DNA from: Cavia porcellus
Taxonomy: Eukaryota > Chordata > Mammalia > Rodentia > Caviidae
Direction of reading: 5' to 3'
NCBI RefSeq assembly: GCF_034190915.1
Contig: NW_026947492.1
Span: 18,443,501 to 18,507,500 of the forward strand
Length of the DNA: 64,000 nt
This document shows positions 12,536 to 23,995 of this stretch, in pieces. The notes below the pieces were generated by a model that had not been told where the DNA came from, searched no databases, and saw only the letters and a program-made list of their open reading frames with translations. Position 1 is the first letter of the stretch, and each line of letters opens with the position of its first letter. The translations under genes were made by a program, and so were the position numbers.

Positions 12536-12869
12536 ACATCTACTCTTCTATGTTAGAAATATTTCAAAATACTATTAACATAAAGCAGAAAATTAAAGGT
12601 ATTCATATTTATACCACCCATTCATAACCACTGTTTATATTTGGTTCCTTAAACTTTGAAATTAGATTATATTGTATTTTTTAAACTATGCATCATTCCT
12701 ACCAATAAATAACTTTAATGACATCGTGTCTGATGACATCATGATACGCTTTAAGTGAGAGTGTTATCATTTTATTAAGGGAATCTTTACAACATTTCAT
12801 TGTGTCAATTTTTTAGTATGTTAATAACTGTTGAGATGAAGATGCACTTTTGAAAACTTAACCTTTTAA

Positions 12870-13793
12870 AATTTATTTCCTTTTCACTGATTCACAATAA
12901 TTGTACCATTTATGATTTATAGGGTACAATGTGATGTTTCAGTGTGCATTTACATAGTGTAATGGTAAACTCAGAGAATCCACTTATCTATCACTCCCAT
13001 CATTCATCATTTCTGTGTGATAAAAAATCAAAATTACTCTTTAGTAATTTCGAATTATGCAGTATAACTTAACAATACTCATTGTGTGACAAAATAGATG
13101 ACCAGAAATTATTTCTCTGTTTTCCTGTAACTTTGCACCCTTTTATTAAACAGTCTATAGTATCCTTTCTCCACATCTTCCCTACACTCTGGTATTCACT
13201 GTTCTCTCTTTCTATGAAGTTGACTTATTTGGGTTTCAAATATGAGTGACCTCATGCAGTGTTCATTTCTCTGTAACTGACAGCTTCCCTAAGTTTTGGA
13301 GACTAATACCCTTGTGATTGAACTTCCAGGTTCAATAATACGGTCTTTTAAAAAATATTACTGAAACAGTCTCGTAAGAGATTCTTTCCAATTACACTCC
13401 TACCGGCAATATATGAACATACATTTTTCCCATGTCTTTTCAAACAACTTCTAACAAACTGAGGCGATTTAATGTATTAAAATGTGATCACTATATTAAT
13501 TCATATTTCTTTCATTACACATTACATTGGACTTCAAGAATGCATTTTCACGTTTTTCATCTTGGCCATTCATATGTTTCATATAGATATGTGAATCTGC
13601 ATTGAGGTACAACTGAAATAAAATGAATTCTATGAGTGAAATTCAGTAATTTTGAACAAATCTTTCACTTCACATAGCCACCACTCAATCTAGACATGTG
13701 GCACTTACATTACTATAAAAGGTTCCCCAATACAGTGAATGATCAACACTTCAACATCTACTGCATAATTTCAATTATTCTGCCTTATTTTTG
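12870..13793 (-). repeat. Ancient L1M 3' region, antisense (left part)
   Basis: The 'gtaccatttatgatttatagggtacaatgtgat', 'catcattcatcatttctgtgtga' and 'ctctctttctatgaagttgactt' blocks match the antisense L1M 3' end. The relic resumes at 17397 after the HAL1-like insertion and has a counterpart at 41650-42960. Confidence 0.65.
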
Positions 13794-13807
13794 CCTGCTT
13801 TTTATTT

Positions 13808-15323
13808 ATTTTTTTATTTTTTAATTTTTTTATTTAAAGAAAAGGAAACAAAAGAATACATGGAGATAAAAAAGGGTAGAAATAATACAAACTTACAGAA
13901 AAACAAACAGTAAGAAATTGCTGGTTGATAAGTTACATATTGTCATCTTAGAAATAGCTGTTCATATTATAGAAAATTAAAGTATTTAGAATGACATTCA
14001 TAAAGTGACACTACAAACCCTTCTGCTCTATGATCAAACAAGAGCTCAGTAATGTGGTTATCAGTCCTACACATTTGTTTTACATCTCAAAGAGGGTAAG
14101 ATTAAACATATCAAAACAGAACAAAGCAGCTAAAAAAACAATTTAAAGAAATACAGATTTCGCAGCAAGCCCACTGGAGATCTTCATTGTCTATCTAATT
14201 GTCTCTAGTTTCTTACAAATAGTTGTCCCCATCTTCACCCACCTTATATACTTATTGTATATTATAGAACTAATCAAATCATTGGAGGCTTTTTAGGTCC
14301 TCAAGTTCCAAATTAGGGAAGACAATAGTAACTACCATCGTATCTCTCATTCTCTTTGTGATAGCTGTCCCCATCTCTACATATGCTGAAATTGAACTCA
14401 AGAAACCAGTCCAATGTCATTCTAATCAGTGAACAATAGTATTGCTAGAATTTCTATCATAATGCTACAAAATTAGCCTCAGGTTTCTTAGCATCTCTTG
14501 CTCAGAGTATCTGTTCATTACATCTTGCATTATATAATCTGTTCCCATAAATAATTAAAAAGAAGAAAAAAAAACCCATGTGTGAATTTCTACATATATA
14601 TCTATCCTCTCTGTATTATAGAGAATACCAAGTCATAGCAAGACAGCAAAACAATTTCCTAGCAAAACATGCAATGGATAAGACATATAAGACCACAATA
14701 TAGATGATCTTCCGTAGTTACTATGTTTTCTCTCGTTATTTTCAATAGATTTGACCACCACACTGGCTTATTATAGTTAAATATAGTATCACCTATTTTT
14801 ATAAAAACTTAACTTTGACAGCATTGTAGGATTTGAGAGCTGTTACTAATTAATACCAGTATGGATATCCTTTACATCTTGTCATCCTCAGAGTAGTTGC
14901 CTCTACTTTTAGGGTTGATACTAACAAGCATACCAATTTCAAATAAAATCAGCCATGGCCAACCCATAGTCTTATGATTCAGATTCAATTAAGATCAGTC
15001 ACAGTAAGACAATGTAAGTATTGTAGGATTTCAGTTTAAGTTAATAGGAAAGTAAGGATAGTTACCATGGTATAACCTGCTATTTTTGGGTCAAGATGTC
15101 TGTGCCCTCAAATCTGACATGAGTGGACAGACCAATATATATTAAATTCAAACTAAATATGTCAATAAGACTACTACGTCTTTTAAATCCTTATACATCA
15201 TTAACAATGACCTCTGCCTTTTTCTTTTTTTATAGAGTTTCAGAACTGTCTATACTAAAGACTATAGCTTACCGTCTCTGCCTCATGTCTGCTACTCCAC
15301 TTTTCTGCTATAATTTGTCCACC
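13808..15323 (-). repeat. 3' UTR of the HAL1-like element
   Basis: Antisense blocks such as 'gttgataagttacatattg' (about 13924) and 'gtagttgcctctac' (about 14893) correspond to the L1 3' UTR at about 36.72 and 48.25 kb. The ORF1 stop leads straight into this UTR with no reverse transcriptase sequence between. Confidence 0.65.
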
Positions 15324-16434
15324 TTATTCCCTCATTCCACTGTCTGCCCCGTTCACTGAGGCCTCTCTGCCACTGTTGCTGGAATTTTGGTATCTCTTCC
15401 TCTCTTTCTCTGTAATGTCCTTCAGCACTCTCTGTACAGTTGGATTGGTGGCCATGAACTCCCACAGTTCCTCCTTGTCTTGAAAATATCTTATTTCTCC
15501 ATTAATTTTTTTTTGTCTTTTTCCTTTTTATTGGTACCAGGGATCGAACTCACGACTGCCTGCTTGCAAGGCAGGTGCTTATGCCGCTGAGCTAAATCTC
15601 CAGCCCCATTCTCCATTAATTTTGAGAGAGAGTTTTGATGGGTATATGAGCTTCGGTTGCATATCATTTTCTTTCAGAACTTGGAATATTTCTCCCCACT
15701 CCCTTCTTGACTTAAGAGTTTGTGTTGATAAGTCTGCTGTTATTTTGATAGTTTTCCTGTTGTAGGTAATCTGCATCTTTTCTTTGGCTGCTTTTAATAT
15801 TCTGTTCTTTTGGTGGATTTCTGGAATCTTTATTATTATATGTCTAGGCATAGATCTGTTTTGGTTGTAGGTAGCTGGTGTTCTGTATGCCTCTTTTATC
15901 TGGATATCATTTCTTTTTGCTAAATATGGGAAATTTTGCTTTAATATATCTGTGAATATTCTTTGTATTTCATTATTGGTTGCTCCTGCTTCCTCACTCA
16001 CATTCTTTATTCTTAAGTTATGTATCTTTTTGTCATCTTCTAGTTTTTGAATTGCTCCTTTCTGGTTCCTTGTTATTTTTAAGAGGCTTTTTTTTTTCAT
16101 GATCATATGCCATAAATCTCTCTTCAAGTTTCAGAAGGCTGTCTTTAGTTTCTGTCAAGGCATTTTGCCAGTGTTCAATGGAGTTTTTAGTTTCTTGGTA
16201 TTCTCTTTGGATCTGTTTCATGCATTCTAAGTTATGTTTAAATTCTTCTTCAGAAGTTTCTCTTTCTTTTCTGATTTCCTCAGTTCTTCCATCTGTGTTC
16301 TCTTGGGCAGGGCTTGTCATTTCTTTAATTAATCTCTCTATATCTTGTCTCACTTGAATCAGGAGTACAGCTTTAAATTCTTCTATGAGATCATGAAGGT
16401 ACTTTTTAATTTCGGCTGATGCTATGTCGAGCAT
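15324..16434 (-). pseudogene. L1-type ORF1 (RNA-binding chaperone), one frameshift plus SINE
   Basis: ORF1p is the trimeric RNA-binding protein that coats LINE RNA. The N-terminal part (16434 to about 16090) is Glu/Lys-rich coiled coil. The next part (about 16080-15620) has the RRM-like segment and the C-terminal domain, with recognisable ARG-PRO-type and 'LKSRREWGEIFQVLKEN' stretches. The last part (15494-15324) ends in a TAA at 15324-15326, after 'TVQRVLKDI'. Only two lesions are seen: a frameshift at an A10 run (plus-strand T-run at about 16088-16097), and the SINE at 15507. That is far better preserved than the ORF1s of neighbouring full L1s. No ORF2 follows. Confidence 0.8.
15507..15608 (-). 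mobile_element. ID-type SINE inserted in ORF1
   Basis: The antisense body (GGTACCAGGGATCGAACTC to CAGCCCC) has its poly-T at the left. A 12-bp duplication, TTCTCCATTAAT, flanks it at 15495-15506 and 15609-15620. It is one of the younger-looking copies. Confidence 0.9.
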
Positions 16435-17223
16435 CTGGATGGTTACTGTGCTTGTTCTCCTCGGTGTTTACTTCTCCTGAGCTTATTTTCTCATGTTGGG
16501 CAGCTGGAGATTTATTTTATTTTTATCTCTTGTCATGTTTCTGGTTTCTTTCAGACTGTCCTGGGGTTCTCTGGCCCTCTCCGAATTGCTTAGGGCCTTT
16601 CAGAAGCGTGCTGACTTGAGTTTTTGCTGTCCTCCCCAATTTGCTGTTATCTGGGGTAGACTGGGATGCAGGGGCAGTACAGGCTAGTCTCCAGCCTCTG
16701 CACCAGTCAATCCGTAAATTAGGCTGTACTTTCTGGATTTCACTGAGTTGTGACTATTTTGTATCTGCTTGTTGGGCCCAAAGCAGAGGCTTGGTTTAGC
16801 CCCAATAGCTCCTGCCAGTTCTCTTTGAACCAGAAGCAGCTGACTAATGTCATTATGGCACAGGGTCCTGCCTAAATCCCAGCTGTTCTCTTACAGACCT
16901 CTCTGTGACAGGAGCACCAGAACAGCAGAACTGCCCAAATTCAAGATGTCTCCCACTAGTTCTCTGTATGACGCTGAAGCCAACACGTACTCAGGCTCTG
17001 CCCAATTTCAAGATGCCTTCCACCAGCCCTCCCTACAGGGGGACTCAGTGATGCCACCGAGCTGTAGGTTCTGCCCAACTGTAAGATGGCTGCCACCAGA
17101 CTCTGTGATATTGATGTCCCCGTAGTGGCGGCGGGCACTGCCCAGTTCCAAGACGTTCTCTGGCCAACCCCAGCAGCCGCAGGGTCCCCAGTACTCACCA
17201 GGGTCCACACTGCCCACCTTTCC

Positions 17224-17382
17224 TGTGCTCCCGGCACAGCGCGGAATGGTCAGGAATCCGCGCTGCGTGCACTCCCAGCACCGCGCAGAACAGTCAGGAA
17301 TCCACGCAGCGTGTGCTCCTGGTACGGCGTGGAACAGTCAGGAATCCACGCTGCGTACGCTCCCGGTATGGTGTGGAACGGT
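17224..17382 (-). repeat. 44-bp promoter-type monomers of the HAL1-like 5' UTR
   Basis: Three full 44-bp units start at 17249, 17293 and 17337 (each opening GTCAGGAATCC on the plus strand), with a partial unit before them. They sit exactly at the 5' end of the element. Further in (about 16932-17160), a looser repeat with 'CTGCCCA' recurs every 64-75 bp. LINE 5' monomers usually carry promoter activity; that role here is inferred. Confidence 0.8.
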
Positions 17383-17396
17383 CCTGCTTTTTATTT

Positions 17397-17620
17397 TTGT
17401 AAAAATGTTATCCAGTTTACACTTTCGCACCAAATTCTTTTCATTCAGCACAAAGATGAGATGTATTCATGTTGAGATTCATTCATGTGTGTATCAGTAG
17501 TTAAATCATTTTTATTACTGAATAGGGTTCTGTCATGTGAATACACTCAGACCCAAGTTGGGGAAACCAGGATGGTTTCATATTTAAGACTACTAGAAAT
17601 ATAGATGCTATGAATACACA
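17397..17620 (-). repeat. Ancient L1M relic, antisense (right part)
   Basis: The 'cttttcattcagcacaaagatgagatgtattcatg' and 'tttttattactgaatagggttctgtcatgtg' blocks continue the antisense L1M that was split by the element at 13808-17382. Confidence 0.65.
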
Positions 17621-18055
17621 TCCACAAGATGTAGATGGAAATGTGCTGTCACTTCACTTTGATAAAAACTGACTTCACTCCTGGGAAGATCCAGTAAGAA
17701 GCCAACCAGCCAGCACTTCTGGTAATCCATGCAAACTCTGCAGCTTTCAGGAAGAGAAAAGTCAGCGCAGCCTGTGAGCCTACCAGTGCACGGGCTGAGA
17801 ATCAACCTCTGCCTGTTAGCAACCCCCTGGTTCGGAGGTCAGGTGGGGTTGATAGCAGCTAAGGTGCAACTAAATTCTTGTATTTACTAATTAGACAATC
17901 TTTATTCAGTTATTACATTTTATGTTTTTTCATCTGGATATACGCCTTTTGACAAATGTGTATTAAAAAATATTTTCCCCTGGTAAATATACTAGTTTTC
18001 ATTTTCAGTAGACTATTCCAAGGAACAGAGTTTCATATTTTTATTAAATCTAACT
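17621..18055. other. Unassigned intergenic sequence
   Basis: No gene or repeat recognised with confidence. Confidence 0.5.
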
Positions 18056-18059
18056 TATA

Positions 18060-18255
18060 TCATAATAAGCGCTCTTTTGTGGTGCAGAGATTGAACTCAT
18101 GGCCCTCACGCTGAGCAAAAGGCCCGTTCATATTCTCTTATTTTGAAACAGGATCCCACTAAGTAGCCAAGCCACTCAGAATGGTCTGAATCTTCAGAGC
18201 AGCAGGCTCCCAGGGTGCTGGATTTAGAGGTGTGTGCCACCACACCAGGACTAGT
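18060..18255 (-). mobile_element. Old ID-like and B1-like SINEs, antisense
   Basis: About 18060-18125 resembles an antisense tRNA-derived SINE (attgaactcatggccctcacgctgagcaaaa). 18140-18255 is an antisense B1 (gaaacaggatcccactaagtag to gtgtgccaccacaccagg). Confidence 0.6.
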
Positions 18256-18516
18256 GCTACTTTTTGTTCTGCATAAAATGATTTACCTAACCTATGGTTA
18301 TTAAGAATTTTTCCTCTTTGTCTTCTAGAAATTATGTTAATTTTAGTGATTCAGTCTAAGATCCACTTTGAGTTCATTTTGTTTACCTTTCTTTTCTAAG
18401 TATGAAAAACAGAAGAGTGTAATAAACCCATATGTACATATGTACCCCAGACAGGTAAAATGACTGTATTTTTCAATCTTGTATCATCCGCTCCTTACTA
18501 TCTTTTCACTCTGAGG

Positions 18517-18577
18517 AGGAGGGGGGGAGGAGAATGGGGAGGAAGAGGAGGAGGGGGAGGAGGGGGAAGAGGAGGGT
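18517..18577. repeat. GGA-rich purine tract
   Basis: A 60-bp low-complexity GGA/GGGGA tract. It produces a proline-rich open frame on the minus strand that is not a gene. Confidence 0.95.
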
Positions 18578-18962
18578 GATTATAAAGCTCTTTTGAAGAA
18601 AACTTGTATACATTTAAAGATACTCTTCTTGGCTGTACAATTGTGACAAGTATGTAAAAGTACATAGGTTCCATCCTTCTACAATGTTTCCACTTTTTCT
18701 GTCCCAATAATGTTTCCCTCCAAGACAGTATCAGTCACGCTGTTCTTTGCTTTAAATTAACTTTGCATCTTCTGTAGCTTTGTAAGAGGAGTCACGCACT
18801 ATATGGTCTTTGATCTGGCCAGGGTTTTTTTTTTTTATTTTCTTTGTTTTTGTCACAGAGAACATGATCACAGACGCCCTACTGCTGCACTCCAGTGAGC
18901 AGGTAAAGGAGAGGCCGCTGGCAAAATGATAAATAATGGCCCCCTGAGCTTCTCCTGTTCTG

Positions 18963-19045
18963 TTCTACCTCAGAGCATCCACAAAGCCATTCTCTTATCC
19001 TAGCCTCTGTTTCCAAACACCTGCTCTAAGCAGTCAGCTTGCATG
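18963..19045 (+). repeat. Local direct repeat, copy 1
   Basis: 'TCTACCTCAGAGCATCCAC' onward is repeated at 19783-19865 with about 85% identity by eye. It is not a repeat family that I recognise. Confidence 0.7.
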
Positions 19046-19260
19046 GTCAGCTCTTATAGGAAATCCTTAGTCACTGAAGTCAGATGAATCTGGCATAGAC
19101 ACATGGCACCTCTCTGACTTCACACTTTCCAGCAAACACAGGGCACCTCACTAAGAAAAACGAGATGGCTACAGGCACCTGACATTATTAGTTTGCAAAA
19201 TTACTATTTCTTTATGCTAGTATAAGCATCACATTAGGTATGATTGAATCAAATGACCCT

Positions 19261-19394
19261 TCTTTGGCTTTTGTTACTGTTGTTGTTTGTTTTGTTTTGT
19301 TGGGGGGGGGGGGTCTTTTGGTACCGTGAATCGAACTCACAACCTCACACTTGCCAGCAGGTGCTGGTGCCGCTGAGCTATATCCCCAGCCCCC
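19261..19394 (-). mobile_element. ID-type SINE, antisense
   Basis: The antisense body runs from GGTACCGTGAATCGAACTC to CAGCCCC with a G-run and T-rich tail on the left. A 10-bp duplication, AAATGACCCT, flanks it at 19251-19260 and 19395-19404. Confidence 0.85.
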
Positions 19395-19504
19395 AAATGA
19401 CCCTACTTTGTTAAAGACTTTCCAGCTGGACATTTTGATTTCTGAGATTACTTTTTAATGTTTTTTGCCATACTTCTTTTCTGATAGAGTCACTCAACAA
19501 AGAA

Positions 19505-19630
19505 ATAGCCAGGCAAGTATGGTAGTGCATTCTGCAGTCCCGGCACTCTGAAAGGCTTCAGCAGACAACAGGCAGCTCAGGCTCAACCTTGGCTCCTTGG
19601 ACTAAGTAAGGCCAAATCTCATAATGAAAA
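19505..19630 (+). mobile_element. B1-like SINE, diverged
   Basis: 'AGCCAGGCAAGTATGGTAGTG' and 'gtcccggcactctgaaaggc' fit a decayed B1. Confidence 0.5.
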
Positions 19631-19782
19631 CTGTTTGAAGATTTGATAAAGGCCTTCAGTTTGTCTACCATTTCTGCAAGAAGAAAGCATGAGCCCTAAG
19701 AAATTACCTCTCCTAATTGAAGACAAAAGTCCATACAATGATTGATTTAAACTTGATCTTCCTAGCCCTTTAATACTTTGGA

Positions 19783-19865
19783 TTCTACCTCAGAACACCC
19801 ACAAAGCCATTCTCCTATCCCAGCCTCTGTTCCCACACCACCGGCTCTAAGCAGTTGGCTTGGGT
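19783..19865 (+). repeat. Local direct repeat, copy 2
   Basis: Partner of 18963-19045, about 820 bp away in the same orientation. Confidence 0.7.
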
Positions 19866-20329
19866 GCAGTTGGGACCCAAAGGGGAAAAATGTCTTCCTA
19901 CTAGAATGTTTAAAAACAAAGAATAAAAATACTGAAATTGAAAATTGATAGTAACTGTTTTACCTGCTCTTGAAAATCAAAATGAAGTAAATCGTCTTTT
20001 CTAGTAAGTAACTGCTAGATGAAGCCATGATAATTAACTAGCTCTTCCCTATCATGTGTAGCTTCTGTAACACCTTTGGATGCTTTGTTTTCTTTAGCAG
20101 CAAATTTCTCCATCATGGCTCAAATCACAAACTCTTGAAAGGTCTCTACATAATGTCTCTCTTAAGTCATGAAGTAATGAATGACTTTCCTTTCAGCAGG
20201 TCCCGTTTCACTAATCTGAGGTTAGATGTCTCCACCCATGATCTGTGTCTTTAAACCACACCATCCTAACACTTTTCCCTGTCATTTGGCAAAGACTACA
20301 CTATGAAAATTTTTCATCTCCTATCTTCT
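19866..20329. other. Duplicon A spacer
   Basis: No gene seen. 20100-20210 is shared with 49800-49915 in duplicon B. Confidence 0.6.
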
Positions 20330-20746
20330 TTTTTTTATTTAAAGAGGAAAAAAAAGAAAGGTAATAAAATTTAAAAAAACAAAGCAGTAAAAGGGTACAA
20401 ATAATACAGAATTTCAAGGAAAAAATACAGTATGATATCACTAGTTAATAGGTTACATATTGTCATCTTTAAAATAGTAGTCCAGTTTATAAAATTAAAG
20501 CATGTATAGTGAACATTCATACAATGAGATTGCAGACAGTGCCGATCAATGATCTAACAAAAGTTCAGTGATATGGATTTCCATCCTACACATTCAAACA
20601 TACATGCAATTATATCCCTTAGACCACCTTCCTTTCCTCTCTTTTTAATAAAAATTATACTTTTTGTGTTTTTTTTACTCCCACAATTCTTATTAATTTT
20701 TTAGAGAGAATAAAACCTAATGTGGCTAAACAAAACAGAGTCAGTT
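20330..20746 (-). repeat. Truncated L1 3' UTR, antisense
   Basis: A T-rich tail at about 20329 is followed by antisense UTR blocks matching the L1 end at 48530-48860. The element is absent from the matching site in duplicon B, so it is a later insertion. Confidence 0.65.
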
Positions 20747-21300
20747 AGAACAAAGGGATGGGCATAGTACATGATGTAAAAATAGAATATCAGGTGTTTA
20801 GAAGAGGTAGTATGCAAAAAAGGTTTACTAATACGCTACATCACATTGTCCTGAAAAGAATCAGATTTTAATGTACTATCAGACTTTTAAAAGGAAATCT
20901 AAAAGTATGACAATATAAGAAGAAATTGTACCTTTATTTAAAATATATTGAGTTGAAATACCTAGACTAGGAGACTTTTGGTACAAGACAGGTGTATGTC
21001 CATAAAAAGCAGATATATTTCTGAATCTTTTCTATCTGCTACATTACGAGGCTAAATTAAATGTTTAAATGTTTCTGAAGGCAAATTACACCAAGTTATC
21101 TATAACTGTAGAAAATGTTCATAAAATATATAGATCTTGGCATAGTTGAGGTGAGACAGAACAGGGCCAGAGAGAACAGATCTGCACTAAACATTCAAAT
21201 GAATAGAAAGTTTTCAAATGCTCTTTCTGTACATGATAGAAAATAAGACAGAACTTGCTACCTCATTAAAAATATAGACATCAGAAAGAGAATAACTGGG
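20747..21300. other. Duplicon A, conserved non-repeat block
   Basis: Matches 49950-50470 in duplicon B (for example 'gatctgcactaaacattcaaatgaatagaaag' at 21180). No coding potential is seen. It is ancestral sequence on the 3' side of the OR gene. Confidence 0.6.
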
Positions 21301-22009
21301 CCAACTGAAATTTCCAGTTTTAGCTTTTTGAAGAATCTCCACACTGATTTTCCTTGTGGTTCTACTAGTTTACATTTCCTGCGGCAGTGTGGAAGGGTTT
21401 CTTTTTCCTCACAGCCTCACTCACCAGAATTGGTTGTTATTTGATTTTTTTCTACTTTTGTTGTTGTTGTTTTGATTTCTTGATGATGGCCATTGTTTCA
21501 GCATGAGACTGAATCTCAATTACTATTTTAATTAGTATTTCTCAAAGGGCCAGCAATGTGGAGCATTTCTTCACATAGTTATTGGCCATTTGTACTTCTC
21601 CAGTGAAGTATCCACTTATTTCACATGTCCATTTGTCGACTGGGTCTTTTGTTGGGGGGGGGGGTAGATTTTTATCTTCATATATTCTAGGTATGATTCT
21701 GTCGGAGGAATCTCTGGGGAAAAAGTTTTCCTTTTCTGTAGATTGTCTTTTTCTCTCTGTTGGTTATTTCTTTTGTTGTGCAGAACCCTTTTAATATGAT
21801 CCCATTGGAAAAAAAATCTGATCCCATTGGTTGTTTCTCAGAACTATTTCCTGCACATATGGGGTTCTGTTCAGAAAGTCATTGCCTGTGCCTATGACTT
21901 GAAGAGTTTTACCTATCTTGACTTCTAGCATTGTAATTTATTCTGAATTGAAATTGAGTGCTCTGATACAGTTTGTTTGCTTTGCATTGTTTTCTTTTGT
22001 TCTGTTTTG

Positions 22010-22140
22010 CTTTGTTGAGACAGGATCTCACTATGTCATGCAGGCTAGCCTTGAACTCGCTTATATAGCCCAGCTTGGCCTCAGACTCACAGTGATCTTG
22101 CACTCCTGGTTCAGCCTCCTGGGATTACAGGTATGCATCA
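22010..22140 (-). mobile_element. B1 SINE, antisense
   Basis: From 'ttgagacaggatctcactatgtcatgcaggctagcc' to 'gggattacaggtatgcat', a well-preserved 7SL-derived monomer. Confidence 0.8.
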
Positions 22141-22510
22141 TATGCTTAAATTTCTTAGGTCTATTTAACTTTAGTTTATACACAGAGAGGAGAGTCTGGA
22201 TCCTGACTTCTATATGAACACCACCATTTATTAAACAGACTATTTTTCCTCTAGTGTATGTTTTTGATACCTTTGCCAAAGATCAGATAGTTATTTCTGC
22301 ATCATATTTCCTGTTGCAGTGATCTCTATGTCTATTTTTTTGTGCCAGTAACATACTGCTTTTATCTCAATAGCTTTGTAATATGATTTAAAATCCAGAG
22401 CATGATACTCTTTTGCCAAGGATAGATTTTGCTATTCAGAGTCTGTTCTAGTTCCATATGAACTGTAGAATTACTTTTTCCAATTCTGTGAAGAATGCTG
22501 TTGGAATTTT

Positions 22511-22902
22511 TTTTTTTGGGGGGGGGAGGAAAGGTTTATTTCTTACAGTTTTTGGAGGTTTCAGTCCACACTCAGTTGGCTCCCAGGCAGGTGGGCATGG
22601 CTGGCCCCCCTTTCATGATGGCTACAAACAGCAAAGAGGAACACCTTCTTAGTTTAGCCCACTGCAGCCCTTCCAGGGGGAGAACTAGCAGTGTCTCCTG
22701 AGATCCACGCCATGCTGGAACTTAGGACTCTGGGAATCCAAGCCAGCACTTCCCCTCCCTGGTAAGTGGCGGTAGTTTAGCCCACTGCAGCCCTTTGAGG
22801 GGGAGAACTAGCAGTGTCTCCTGAGATCCACGCCATGCTGGAGCTTAGGACTCCTAGAAGCCAAGCCAGCATCTCCCCTCCCTGTAAGCGGAGGCAGGGT
22901 GG
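22511..22902 (-). mobile_element. Retroposed LTR-derived transcript with 123-bp internal duplication
   Basis: A perfect 13-bp duplication, CTGTTGGAATTTT, flanks it at 22498-22510 and 22903-22915. On the minus strand the element ends in AATAAA about 12 bases before a C/A-rich run and a poly-A tail, so it looks like a polyadenylated RNA copied by L1 machinery. Its body resembles the LTR at 39020-39375 up to the polyadenylation site but lacks the LTR's last 40 bp. Two direct copies of a 123-bp segment start at 22651 and 22774. Confidence 0.7.
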
Positions 22903-23309
22903 CTGTTGGAATTTTGATTGGAATTCCACTGAAGCTGTATGTCAATTTTAGAAGGATAGCTATTTTACTATATTAGCTATGCTTATCCAGAAATAGAGGG
23001 TATTTTTTTCATTTTCTGATGTCCTCTTCAATTTATTTTTTCAGAATACTGTACTTTTCATTATAGATGCCTTTTACTTACATTAATTCATAAATGTTTA
23101 ATTTTTGGTGCTATCAAATATGATATTTATAAACAATGGAGGACTACTCTGCCATAGAGAAACATAAGCTTGAGCCATTTGTAGGATACTGCTCTCAGTG
23201 AGTTCATTATTAGTATGCAGTAATGTTCTTGATGTTTGTGTATTAATTTTTTATATTACTATTACTAAATTTTTATATTGATTCTAAAAGTGTTTGGTGT
23301 ATTTTTAGG

Positions 23310-23960
23310 GTCTTCTATGTACAGGATCACATCATATGAAAATAGTGATAATCTGACTTTTTCCTTTCCCCTACGTATCCCTATAACTGTGGAACTCGTG
23401 AGTGCTAAACCTTGGAACCAGCCCATATGTCTTTCAACACATGAATGGATAAATATAATATGATATTTATAAACAATGGAGCACTGCCATAAAGAAACAT
23501 AAGCTTGAGTCATTTGTAGGAAAATGGATGCACCTTGAGACCATAACGTTAACTAAAATAAATCATACAGAATCCTAAAGATCACATCGTTTCTCTTATA
23601 TTGTAAACCCAAAGTAAAAGTTAAAAGCAAAATAAAAGATACATAATAGGAAGTATGACAAAAGATTGTCCTCAAAGGGAAAGGAGATCAAGAAATGAAG
23701 GGAGACAGGAGGGACAAAAAGGATTAGAGATGAATAAAAGAAATTGGGACGTGATATTTACATGCACAGACTTCACACAGGCATGTAAACATGATGTATT
23801 GCAAACATGTACAAATAAAATAAGGGGAATACTGAGATAGATGGGGAAGAATGGAAAAGGAGATGAAAAACAAATTAAGATGTACATGTACCATCATCTT
23901 ATAACAAATATACACATTATATATTACATACTAAAATAAATATATATACTAATGAACAAA
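23310..23960 (+). repeat. L1 3'-end relic
   Basis: The 'ccataaagaaacataagcttgagtcatttgtagg' block and purine-rich downstream sequence match 28120-28480. A near copy of the first 70 bp also lies at about 23117-23190, in the same orientation. Confidence 0.6.
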
Positions 23961-23995
23961 ACCTTTTATGTCCTCATTCAAATTCTACTTCTTTG

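Larger units (their letters stand above)
13808..17382 (-). mobile_element. Complete HAL1-like element (L1 lacking ORF2)
   Basis: Read on the minus strand, this 3.6-kb element has four parts in order. First is a 5' UTR that begins with 44-bp tandem units (17382 downwards), then an ORF1 (16434 to 15324). About 1.5 kb of 3' UTR follows, homologous to the UTRs of the L1s ending near 36.8 and 48.9 kb, and then an A/T-rich tail. A 14-bp duplication, CCTGCTTTTTATTT, flanks it at 13794-13807 and 17383-17396. There is no ORF2. The target is an ancient antisense L1M relic whose halves rejoin when the element is removed. The target duplication shows it inserted as one unit. Whether ORF2 was lost before or after insertion cannot be decided from one copy. 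SINE insertion at 15507 came later. Confidence 0.8.
21300..23300 (-). repeat. Old L1 ORF2/3' end, antisense
   Basis: Classic antisense ORF2 blocks are seen: 'ttgtgcagaaccctttt', 'tttgccaaagatcagatag', 'ttgtgccagtaacatactg' and 'gttggaattttgattggaattccactga'. It is interrupted by a B1 and by the retroposon at 22511-22902. Confidence 0.75.

Noticed and set aside
17224..17382. A CRISPR-like or satellite array
   Set aside because: The 44-bp units are adjacent without spacers and end exactly at a LINE 5' end, so they are promoter monomers in a mammalian genome.
18498..18707. Proline-rich minus-strand open frame
   Set aside because: It comes from a GGA purine tract; no codon structure or context supports a gene.
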